DNA from: Vannielia sp.
Lineage (GTDB): Bacteria > Pseudomonadota > Alphaproteobacteria > Rhodobacterales > Rhodobacteraceae
DNA length: 64,000 bases
Reading direction: 5' to 3'
Assembly (NCBI RefSeq): GCF_029212645.1
Contig: NZ_JARGND010000002.1
Location: 58,292 to 122,291 of the forward strand
The notes beneath the pieces were generated by a model. The model was not told where the DNA came from, did no database searches, and saw only the letters and a program-made list of their open reading frames with translations. Positions within the stretch are counted from its first letter, which is position 1. Each line of letters starts with the position of its first letter. This document shows positions 1 to 6,321 of this stretch, in pieces. The translations under genes and the position numbers were made by a program.

Positions 1-489
1 CCCCAGCCCGGCAGTCAAATCTGGCGGGGCGGCCCGGCCCGGCGGCGATCCTCAATCCTCACCTGGAAAAGCCTGGTCGCCTGCGGTCAAAGGGTGGCCT
101 AAACCGGCCCTTGGGGCGGCACAAAGGCGGGAGAGCCTCTTCCTTGGCACACTGACGAGTGAACTTGACGAGCGCTCCCCGACGTTTGCGAGACCTTTGA
201 ATGTCTTGGCTGTGGCGGCGCAAGTGTGTATAGGTTCGCCCCGATTGATCTTGCCCTCAATGGTCTGTGCCCAAAGCTCCGCGTCACCGCGCCGCGGAAA
301 GGGCTCACCGATGTCGTGCTCTTTGCGGCTGACCTGGAACTACCAGAAACCGGAAGGACGCGTTGATATGGTCGCCATTTCGTGTGCTCTATCTGTGCAG
401 TACGCGGTCGATACGTGGCAAAAAGGGGCGTATCGGTCGCAAAGTGGAGGGCGCATGCCGCCGCGCAATGAGTTGGTGATATTGTAAAT
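1..489. other. Gene-free leader region upstream of dusA
   Basis: No credible protein gene is seen. The open frames here lack codon bias and recognisable motifs. The only structure I can name is an inverted repeat at 409-415 and 429-435 (CGATACG/CGTATCG) about 55 bp before dusA. I looked for RNase P RNA and tmRNA core motifs and did not find them. The segment could be an eroded gene or an unrecognised structured RNA. Confidence 0.5.
409..435 (+). promoter_or_regulatory. Short hairpin upstream of dusA
   Basis: Seven-base perfect arms CGATACG and CGTATCG flank a 13-base loop. There is no T-run after it, so a simple intrinsic terminator is unlikely. It may be a leader hairpin or an operator; the function is not known. 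Confidence 0.25.
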
Positions 490-1482
490 ATGACGAAATA
501 TCAATCAGATAGGCTGTCCGTCGCCCCGATGATGGACTGGACCGACAGGCATTGCCGCTTCTTTCACCGCCAACTCACCTCTCAAACCCTGCTCTATACC
601 GAGATGGTCACGGCCCCGGCCCTGGTGCGCGGCGGGGCCTTGCATTTGCTGGGGTTTGATCCCGCCGAACACCCCGTTGCGGTGCAGTTGGGCGGCTCCG
701 AGCCTGCCGAACTGGCAGCAGCGGCGCGGCTCTGTGAGGAGGCGGGGTATGGCGAGGTCAATCTCAACATCGGCTGCCCTTCGGACCGGGTGCAATCGGG
801 GGCCTTCGGCGCGGTGCTGATGAAGTCGCCTGATCTGGTGGCCGAGTGCCTCACCGCGATGCGCGAGGCTGTCAACGTGCCTGTCACCGCCAAATGCCGG
901 ATCGGCGTGGATGAGCAAGATCCGGAAAAAACCCTGCCACACTTCCTTGAAATGTTGCAGAAAACCGGGATTACCCGCGCCACGGTCCACGCCCGCAAGG
1001 CCTGGCTTCAGGGCCTCAGCCCCAAGGAAAACCGCGATGTGCCGCCGCTGGATTACCCGCTGGTCCACGCGATGAAAGCCGCCTTTCCGCAGATGCACCT
1101 CTCCATCAACGGCGGCATCAACACGCTGGCCGAGGCTGAGGCGCAGCTTGCGGCGGGGATGGATGGGGTGATGATCGGGCGGGCGGCCTATCACGATCCG
1201 GGGCTGCTGCTCCACGCCGATGAGGTGATTTTTGGCCAGCCCCCCACCCGGCGCAGCCGCGCCAGTGTGGTCAAGGCGATGCGCCCCTATATCGACGCGC
1301 ATCTTGCGCAGGGCGGCAAGCTTGCGCAGATCACCCGGCACATGCTGGGGCTGTTCACCGGGCGGCCCGGTGCGCGGGCATGGCGGCGGGTTCTGTCACA
1401 AGAGGCGCACCGTGAGGGCGCCGGGCTGGAGGTGCTGGACCGCGCCCTCACAGCCCTCCCCGAAAGCTCTCTTGCCGCCTGA
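490..1482 (+). CDS. dusA: tRNA-dihydrouridine(20/20a) synthase DusA
   Basis: FMN enzyme that reduces uridine in the tRNA D-loop using NADPH. The 330-residue protein has the Dus TIM-barrel from the start (SVAPMMDWTDRHCRFFHR). The DusA-type active-site segment NIGCPSDRVQSGAFGA contains the catalytic Cys at about residue 96. The flavin/phosphate-binding segment SINGGINTLAEA and the GVMIGRAAYHDP strand follow. The DRVQSGAFGA form distinguishes DusA from DusB and DusC. Length is normal for the family. It is convergent with the DUF1289 gene downstream, with only about 20 bp between them. Confidence 0.93.
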   Translation: MTKYQSDRLSVAPMMDWTDRHCRFFHRQLTSQTLLYTEMVTAPALVRGGALHLLGFDPAEHPVAVQLGGSEPAELAAAARLCEEAGYGEVNLNIGCPSDRVQSGAFGAVLMKSPDLVAECLTAMREAVNVPVTAKCRIGVDEQDPEKTLPHFLEMLQKTGITRATVHARKAWLQGLSPKENRDVPPLDYPLVHAMKAAFPQMHLSINGGINTLAEAEAQLAAGMDGVMIGRAAYHDPGLLLHADEVIFGQPPTRRSRASVVKAMRPYIDAHLAQGGKLAQITRHMLGLFTGRPGARAWRRVLSQEAHREGAGLEVLDRALTALPESSLAA

Positions 1483-1504
1483 TAAACCGTGCCGAAACGC
1501 CAGC

Positions 1505-1741
1505 CTAGCCGCCGTTCTTCAACCGCCCGGCACGCCCGCCGCGCCGCCTTGTCAGCAGCCCCTTGCGCTCTGGAAGCGCCTCGATCACCGCCTGGCGATC
1601 TTCCGGCGTCATCGCGCCCCAGCGGGTGATCTCGTCAATCGAGCGCAAACACCCGGTGCAAAGGCGTGACTCCGGTTGGATCACGCAGATATTCACGCAG
1701 GGGCTTTCAATCTCGTCGCGTTTCCACAGATCGTCGGTCAT
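1505..1741 (-). CDS. DUF1289 small cysteine-rich protein
   Basis: A 78-residue cytosolic protein of the DUF1289 family. The family signature is visible: [11 protein letters not shown], then [12 protein letters not shown] and a W-G-x-M-T-P-E-D-R stretch. Four cysteines (PCVNIC and CTGC) could bind a metal or an Fe-S cluster, which is inference. The C-terminus is arginine-rich. It is the last gene of ccmI-ruvX-DUF1289, and its start codon overlaps the ruvX stop by four bases, so it is probably translationally coupled. Function unknown. Confidence 0.85.
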   Translation of the reverse strand: MTDDLWKRDEIESPCVNICVIQPESRLCTGCLRSIDEITRWGAMTPEDRQAVIEALPERKGLLTRRRGGRAGRLKNGG

Positions 1742-2211
1742 TCGGTTGCCATATGGCGCAGCCGGTCCAGCGCCCCTTGCAGGATGTAGCCCGCCGCCAC
1801 ATGGTCAATCACCTCGGCGCGCCGGGCGCGCGATGTATCGGCTTCCAGCAAGGCCCGCTCGGCGGCCACCGTTGAAAGCCGCTCATCCCAATAGCCGATC
1901 GGCAAATCGCTCAAGCGCGCGAAATTGCGGGCAAAGGCGCGGGTGCTCTGGGCGCGCGGCCCTTCTGAGCCGTCCATATTGCGCGGCAGGCCCAGCACGA
2001 TGCCCGCGATCTCGCGTTTGGAAAGGATCGCCAGCAGCGCCTCGGCATCAAGGGTGAATTTCTTGCGCCGGATCGTTTCAAGCGGCGTGGCGACGCTGCG
2101 CAACCCGTCTGAAACCGCCACGCCAATCGTTTTGGTGCCCAGATCAAGCCCCGCCAAGGCCCCGCGTGGGGGCAGGGCGGTGGCAAACTCTGCGGTGTCC
2201 TCGCAGATCAT
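1738..2211 (-). CDS. ruvX: Putative pre-16S rRNA nuclease / Holliday junction resolvase-like YqgF
   Basis: A 157-residue RNase H-fold nuclease of the YqgF/RuvX family, implicated in 16S rRNA 5' maturation. The N-terminal metal-binding strand [15 protein letters not shown], the segment [15 protein letters not shown] and the late [15 protein letters not shown] motif carry the conserved acidic residues. Length is typical. It overlaps both neighbours by four bases (ccmI upstream, DUF1289 downstream), so the three genes form one tightly coupled operon. Confidence 0.92.
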   Translation of the reverse strand: MICEDTAEFATALPPRGALAGLDLGTKTIGVAVSDGLRSVATPLETIRRKKFTLDAEALLAILSKREIAGIVLGLPRNMDGSEGPRAQSTRAFARNFARLSDLPIGYWDERLSTVAAERALLEADTSRARRAEVIDHVAAGYILQGALDRLRHMATE

Positions 2212-3470
2212 TCGCCCAGCCCGGCCTGTGCCGCTGCCGCCTCGATCATCGCCAGCCCTTCGCTGTGTGCGGCAAACACCGCGCGCGCTTCGGTCAGGAT
2301 AGCGTTGGCCTTTTCGGTATCGCCCAACACCCCAAGTGCGCCGATCAGCCGGGCCCAGTCTTGGGGTGGGCCACCCTCATCGGCCAGCCGCCCTTCGAGC
2401 TGCTCAACCATGCCGCGGATCATCTGCTGGCGGTCTTCGGGGCTCATATCCGCCGCCGCCGCCATATCTTCCTGCGAGGGGCCGCGCGCGCCCGCCATCG
2501 GGGGCAGGGCGGGCAGTTGGTAATCCACGCCCGCATCCTGTGCCGCCACCTGGATCTGCTGGCGCAAGTCGCGCATCCATGGTGCATTGGCAGGGCCGCG
2601 CTCCGCAAGCGGGCGCCAAGTGCGAAAGGCAAGATCAGGCCGTCCGGTCTGGGCGCGCATCACGCCCCAGTAATACCGGGCTGCAAGGTTGTTTTCGTCG
2701 CGGCTCAGCGCCTCTTTCAGCGCCCCCTCCGCTTGCGGGCTCACATAGCCCCGCGCCTCGGTGATCCAAAGCTGGGCGAGCAGCAGGAAATCTTCGCTCG
2801 TTGCCGCGCCCCCCTTAAGACGGATCACATTTTGCTGCGCTATGGCCGCCGCGCCGTAGTTGCCCAGCGTCACCTCATTGCGCAGCAGCAGCTCATGGCC
2901 GCGCAGATCATCGGGGCGCGTTTCCACGGCGAGGCGCAGCTTTTCCATCAGCTCAAGGAATTCCGGGTCAACGTCCGGGTCAGCAAACCCGGCCATGGCG
3001 GTCTCGCTATTGATCCGCTCGATCATCACCGCCTGGCTGGGGCGGGTGAGGTAAAACTCCTGCGCCGCGCCAAGCCGTTTGGCCACCGGCATATCCGGGT
3101 AGCCAGGGGCGCCGAGCTGCCAGTAAAGCCCGCCCGCACCGGCCACCAGCAATGCCGCCAGCGTCACCACCAGCCCACGGTTCGTGCCACCGGGAGCGGC
3201 CTTTGGCTTGGCCTCTGCCTTTGCGGCCTTGTCGGCGTCAAGGATGCGCCGCTGGATTTCCAGCGTGAGCCGTTCGGCTTCCTCGGCTGAAACCCGGCCT
3301 GCGGCCTGATCCTGCTCAACCGCGGCCAGCTGCTCGCGGTAAAGGGCAATCTCGGGCACCTCGCCGCTTTGCGCGCTGGCCTGCGCCCCGCGCCCGCCGC
3401 GCAGAATGGCCCGCGCCAAAACCGCCACCACCAGCAGTACCAATGCAAATGCACTTATCCAGAAGCCCAT
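2208..3470 (-). CDS. ccmI: c-type cytochrome biogenesis protein CcmI
   Basis: Membrane component of the cytochrome c maturation (Ccm) system that binds apocytochrome and presents it to the haem ligation complex. The 420 residues begin with a transmembrane helix ([19 protein letters not shown]). A cytoplasmic loop with a leucine-rich segment follows ([25 protein letters not shown] in two parts), then a second helix near residue 105. The C-terminal half is periplasmic with TPR-like helices ([40 protein letters not shown]). No other ccm genes are next to it. First gene of the operon with ruvX, and divergent from soxB. Confidence 0.88.
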   Translation of the reverse strand: MGFWISAFALVLLVVAVLARAILRGGRGAQASAQSGEVPEIALYREQLAAVEQDQAAGRVSAEEAERLTLEIQRRILDADKAAKAEAKPKAAPGGTNRGLVVTLAALLVAGAGGLYWQLGAPGYPDMPVAKRLGAAQEFYLTRPSQAVMIERINSETAMAGFADPDVDPEFLELMEKLRLAVETRPDDLRGHELLLRNEVTLGNYGAAAIAQQNVIRLKGGAATSEDFLLLAQLWITEARGYVSPQAEGALKEALSRDENNLAARYYWGVMRAQTGRPDLAFRTWRPLAERGPANAPWMRDLRQQIQVAAQDAGVDYQLPALPPMAGARGPSQEDMAAAADMSPEDRQQMIRGMVEQLEGRLADEGGPPQDWARLIGALGVLGDTEKANAILTEARAVFAAHSEGLAMIEAAAAQAGLGE

Positions 3471-3649
3471 GACCCCTCCGTTTCATGCCCTCCGATGTAT
3501 CGCCCCGCGCCCCGCGCCGCCAGCCCCTGCGGCATCACGCCCCGACACATGGTCGCAATCGGGGGCCATCCGGTCGCTACGCCGCAATTGCAAACGCCGT
3601 TTGAAAGGCATTACACCAAGAGAACGCCACGCCCCGGAGACACCCGCCC

Positions 3650-4894
3650 ATGCGCCGCTATTCCGCCTTTGCCATCGCCCGCGAAGCCATGCGCCAGCAC
3701 CTCGGATGGGAGAAGGCCTGGGAAAGCCCCGAACCGCGTGAGCACTATGATGTGGTGATCGTCGGGGCAGGGGGGCACGGGCTGGCCACGGCCTACTACC
3801 TTGGCAAGAATTTCGGCATCACCAATGTCGCGGTGATCGAGAAGGGTTGGCTTGGCGGCGGCAACACCGGGCGCAACACCACCATCATCCGCTCGAATTA
3901 CCTGCAAGACCCCTCGGCGGCGATCTACGAGAAAGCCCGCAGCCTTTACGAAACCATGAGCCAGGACCTGAACTACAACGTCATGTTCAGCCCACGCGGC
4001 GTGATGATGCTGGCCCAGACCGAGCATGAAAAGCGCGGCTACCTGCGCACCGCACAGGCCAACGCCCTGCAAGGGGTAACGACCGAGTATATCCCCCCCG
4101 GCCGGGTCAGGGAAATCGCCCCGATCATCAACATTGATGGCCCCCGCTACCCGGTTCTCGGCGCGCTCTGGCAGGCCCGCGCGGGCACGGCGCGCCATGA
4201 TGCGGTCGCCTGGGGCTACGCGCGGGCCTGCTCGGACATGGGGATACACATCCTGCAAACCTGCGAGGTCACCGGGGTGCGCAGCGCCAGCGGCACCGTC
4301 ACCGGCGTTGACACCACCAAAGGCCACATCGGCTGCTCCAAACTAGGCATCGTGGTCGCCGGGCACTCTGGCCAACTGGCCGAAATGGCGGGCTTCCGGC
4401 TCCCGATCGAGGCGGTGGCGCTGCAAGCCTATGTCTCCGAGCCGATCAAACCGGCGCTTGATTGCGTTATCATGGCCAACACGGTGCACGGCTACCTTTC
4501 GCAATCCGACAAGGGCGAAATGGTCATCGGCGGCGGCGCGGACAACCACAACAACTTCACCCAGCGCGGCTCCTTCTCCCATATCGAAGAAACCACCCGC
4601 GCCCTGATCGAAACCTTCCCCATGCTCTCGCGCCTCAAGATGCTGCGCCAATGGGGCGGCATCGTGGATATGACCGGGGACCGCTCCCCAATCCTCTCGG
4701 CCACCCCGCTTGGCGGCTGCTTCATCAACTGCGGCTGGGGCACCGGCGGCTTCAAGGCGATCCCCGGCTCGGGCTGGGGCTTTGCCGAACTCATGGCAAA
4801 GGGCCACTCCCCCCTCACCGCCGCCTTCTCGCTTGATCGCTTCCGCGAAGGCCGCTTCATCGACGAAAGCGTTGCCGCAGGGGTGGCGCACTGA
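3650..4894 (+). CDS. soxB: Sarcosine oxidase beta subunit
   Basis: Catalytic flavoprotein subunit of heterotetrameric sarcosine oxidase. It oxidatively demethylates sarcosine to glycine, passing the one-carbon unit to tetrahydrofolate and electrons to O2. The 414 residues show the DAO-fold FAD motif VVIVGAGGHGLATAYYLG near residue 36. A WLGGGNTGRNTTIIRSNY segment follows, and RHDAVAWG near residue 183 holds a candidate histidine for the covalent FMN, as known in the family. The C-terminal GCFINCGWGTGGFKAIPGSG completes the fold. Two unrelated small genes separate it from soxD, whereas the sox genes are normally contiguous. Confidence 0.96.
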   Translation: MRRYSAFAIAREAMRQHLGWEKAWESPEPREHYDVVIVGAGGHGLATAYYLGKNFGITNVAVIEKGWLGGGNTGRNTTIIRSNYLQDPSAAIYEKARSLYETMSQDLNYNVMFSPRGVMMLAQTEHEKRGYLRTAQANALQGVTTEYIPPGRVREIAPIINIDGPRYPVLGALWQARAGTARHDAVAWGYARACSDMGIHILQTCEVTGVRSASGTVTGVDTTKGHIGCSKLGIVVAGHSGQLAEMAGFRLPIEAVALQAYVSEPIKPALDCVIMANTVHGYLSQSDKGEMVIGGGADNHNNFTQRGSFSHIEETTRALIETFPMLSRLKMLRQWGGIVDMTGDRSPILSATPLGGCFINCGWGTGGFKAIPGSGWGFAELMAKGHSPLTAAFSLDRFREGRFIDESVAAGVAH

Positions 4895-5027
4895 TGTTCA
4901 TCGGCAAAACCCTGCTCAGCCCAAATCCGCTCGGGAACCGCTCCCGCCCTCGCGGTGTTTCTCACAGGAATGCGGCGCGTGTACCCTGCGCGCACGCTCC
5001 AGAGAGAAAACGCACAGGAGGCACCCA

Positions 5028-5360
5028 ATGGCCCAACACGATGATCGTTCGCCCCATAGCCAACCCGCCCGCGACAGCGGCAGCAACAGCACGCTTTTCT
5101 TCATTGTCGGGGCGCTCGTCGTTGCGGTCGGCGTCATCGCCTATTTCCTGTTCGGCTATGACACCGCAACCACAACCACGCCGGCAGGAGACACCAATAC
5201 ATCCGTCACCATCGAAACCGAACCCGACGGCGGCGGCGCAACCGATATCGCCCCCACCGAGACGGCCCCGGCAGATGACCCCGCCGCAGATGCCCCTGCG
5301 CCTGACGCACCTGCAACAGATGCACCTGCAACGGATGCCCCGGCAACCGAAGGCAACTAA
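5028..5360 (+). CDS. Small single-pass membrane protein with Ala/Pro/Asp-rich tail
   Basis: I chose the ATG at 5028 because AGGAGG sits 8 bases upstream. The 110-residue product has a polar N-terminus (AQHDDRSPHSQ), one hydrophobic helix (FFIVGALVVAVGVIAYFLFG) and an acidic low-complexity tail. The tail contains repeated A-P-A-T-D units, probably outside the cytoplasmic membrane. No enzyme motif is present. It lies between soxB and soxD in the same direction, so it may be co-transcribed with sarcosine oxidase. Function unknown; membrane location is inferred. Confidence 0.65.
   Translation: MAQHDDRSPHSQPARDSGSNSTLFFIVGALVVAVGVIAYFLFGYDTATTTTPAGDTNTSVTIETEPDGGGATDIAPTETAPADDPAADAPAPDAPATDAPATDAPATEGN
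5294..5356 (+). repeat. Low-complexity Ala-Pro-Asp codon repeat
   Basis: Imperfect tandem units of about 15 bases (consensus GATGCACCTGCAACG and variants) encode the A-P-A-T-D-A-P tail of the small membrane protein. The repeat is coding and likely to vary in length between strains. Confidence 0.5.
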
Positions 5361-5402
5361 CCCCCCCGGCTCCCTCGCACAGCGGGGGGCCACCACTCGG
5401 GA

Positions 5403-5885
5403 ATGGCCGCGCCTTACTTCGCAGGCGCGGCCATGACCGCGCAGCGCGTCCGATACCAGCGTCTTGCCCGTGCCATGGCCATCGTGGGCCTCGCCGCTTG
5501 GGCGATTGGCACGCTCGGCTCTGTGCTCGGCCAACTCAACCCCGATCTCTTCCACCGCTTCGGCGCTCTCGGCGTTGCCGCTTCGGTGCTGTTCTTCAGT
5601 GACCGGATGCTTCAGGTCGAACTCGCCCGCCAACGCTCGGTCGAGCGGATGCTGCATGAGTTTGGCGTTGAGCTGGAGGTCATGCGCTCGGGCACCGAGC
5701 CAACCGATATCCCCTCCGAGGGCTATGTCGTCGATTTCCTCACCGAGGAGCGCAACTTTGACGCGCTGCACCAGCGGGCCGATCTGAACTCAACCTTCAA
5801 TGTCGCGCTGCTCACCGTCGCCACCCTGCAATGGGGTTTTGGCGACATGTTTTTGCGCTGGCTGAACGGCGGGGTAACGCTTTGA
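5403..5885 (+). CDS. Conserved hypothetical membrane protein
   Basis: A 160-residue protein, or 150 if translation starts at the second Met at 5433. Two hydrophobic segments near the N-terminus (MAIVGLAAWAIGTLGSVLG and GALGVAASVLFFSD) precede a charged region predicted to be helical (RMLQVELARQRSVERMLHEF). A C-terminal hydrophobic stretch NVALLTVATLQWGFGDMFLR follows. I do not recognise the family. It sits inside the sox cluster between soxB and soxD, on the same strand. Confidence 0.6.
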   Translation: MAAPYFAGAAMTAQRVRYQRLARAMAIVGLAAWAIGTLGSVLGQLNPDLFHRFGALGVAASVLFFSDRMLQVELARQRSVERMLHEFGVELEVMRSGTEPTDIPSEGYVVDFLTEERNFDALHQRADLNSTFNVALLTVATLQWGFGDMFLRWLNGGVTL

Positions 5886-5906
5886 GCCACCGAACGCCCT
5901 TTCAAA

Positions 5907-5974
5907 AAACGCGTATGCATGGAGTGTGCATCGCTTGTGCATTACTTGTGCCCCTTCGCTTTTTGCAATTAACG
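5907..5974 (+). promoter_or_regulatory. Phased TGCAT element, copy 1 (upstream of soxD)
   Basis: A 68-bp intergenic element. TGCAT starts at 5916, 5927 and 5938, and TG recurs at 5949, which is an exact 11-bp period. It is preceded by AAACGC and ends with TTAACG, 24 bp before the soxD start codon. A second copy lies at 44930-44997 on the other strand with the same spacings. By hand alignment 50 of 68 positions agree, and 36 of the first 42. It is probably a protein-binding array or leader element; no family is recognised. Confidence 0.6.
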
Positions 5975-5997
5975 CCGCTCCAAACTGGTAAACGCCC

Positions 5998-6321
5998 ATG
6001 CTGAAATTCACCTGCCCCGCCTGCCGGATCGAGGCCTGCGAGAGTGAGCTTGTTAACGGTGGCGAGGCCCATCTTACCCGCTCCGGCCCCGGCGACAGTG
6101 ACGAGATGTTTGAGCGTTACCTCTTCATGCGCAAAAATCCGAAAGGCGTGCATTTTGAGCGGTGGCGTCATGCCATGGGTTGCGGCAAATGGTTCATCGC
6201 CGCCCGCCACACCGCCACGCTGGAGGTGTTTGGCACCTATCCCGCCCAAGCCCATGAGCCGCCCGCCGATGTGATCGCGGCGATCAAATCCCGATACCCC
6301 GCGTGGGAGGGCTTCAAGTGA
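5998..6321 (+). CDS. soxD: Sarcosine oxidase delta subunit
   Basis: Small zinc-binding subunit of heterotetrameric sarcosine oxidase, 107 residues. It has the expected N-terminal Cys pair (FTCPACRIEACES), the DEMFERYLFMRKNPKG segment and a later HAMGCGKWFIAARH metal-ligand region. Its stop overlaps the soxA start (GTGA), which indicates translational coupling. Upstream lies the phased TGCAT element rather than an upstream sox gene, so soxDAG may have its own promoter or processing site. Confidence 0.95.
   Translation: MLKFTCPACRIEACESELVNGGEAHLTRSGPGDSDEMFERYLFMRKNPKGVHFERWRHAMGCGKWFIAARHTATLEVFGTYPAQAHEPPADVIAAIKSRYPAWEGFK

Noticed and set aside
1-400. RNase P RNA or permuted tmRNA
   Set aside because: The conserved core of RNase P RNA and a tmRNA tag-coding sequence were sought on both strands and not seen.
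505-1341. Long antisense frame opposite dusA
   Set aside because: High-GC genomes give long antisense frames; the plus strand carries the full DusA signature.
4894-5436. Open frame overlapping the soxB end and the small membrane-protein gene
   Set aside because: No ribosome site and no motif; the other frame from 5028 has a strong ribosome site, a membrane helix and a sensible composition.
5915-5952. DnaA-box array in the phased element
   Set aside because: The repeat unit is TGCAT with GTG before it, not TTATCCACA; only partial similarity in single positions.
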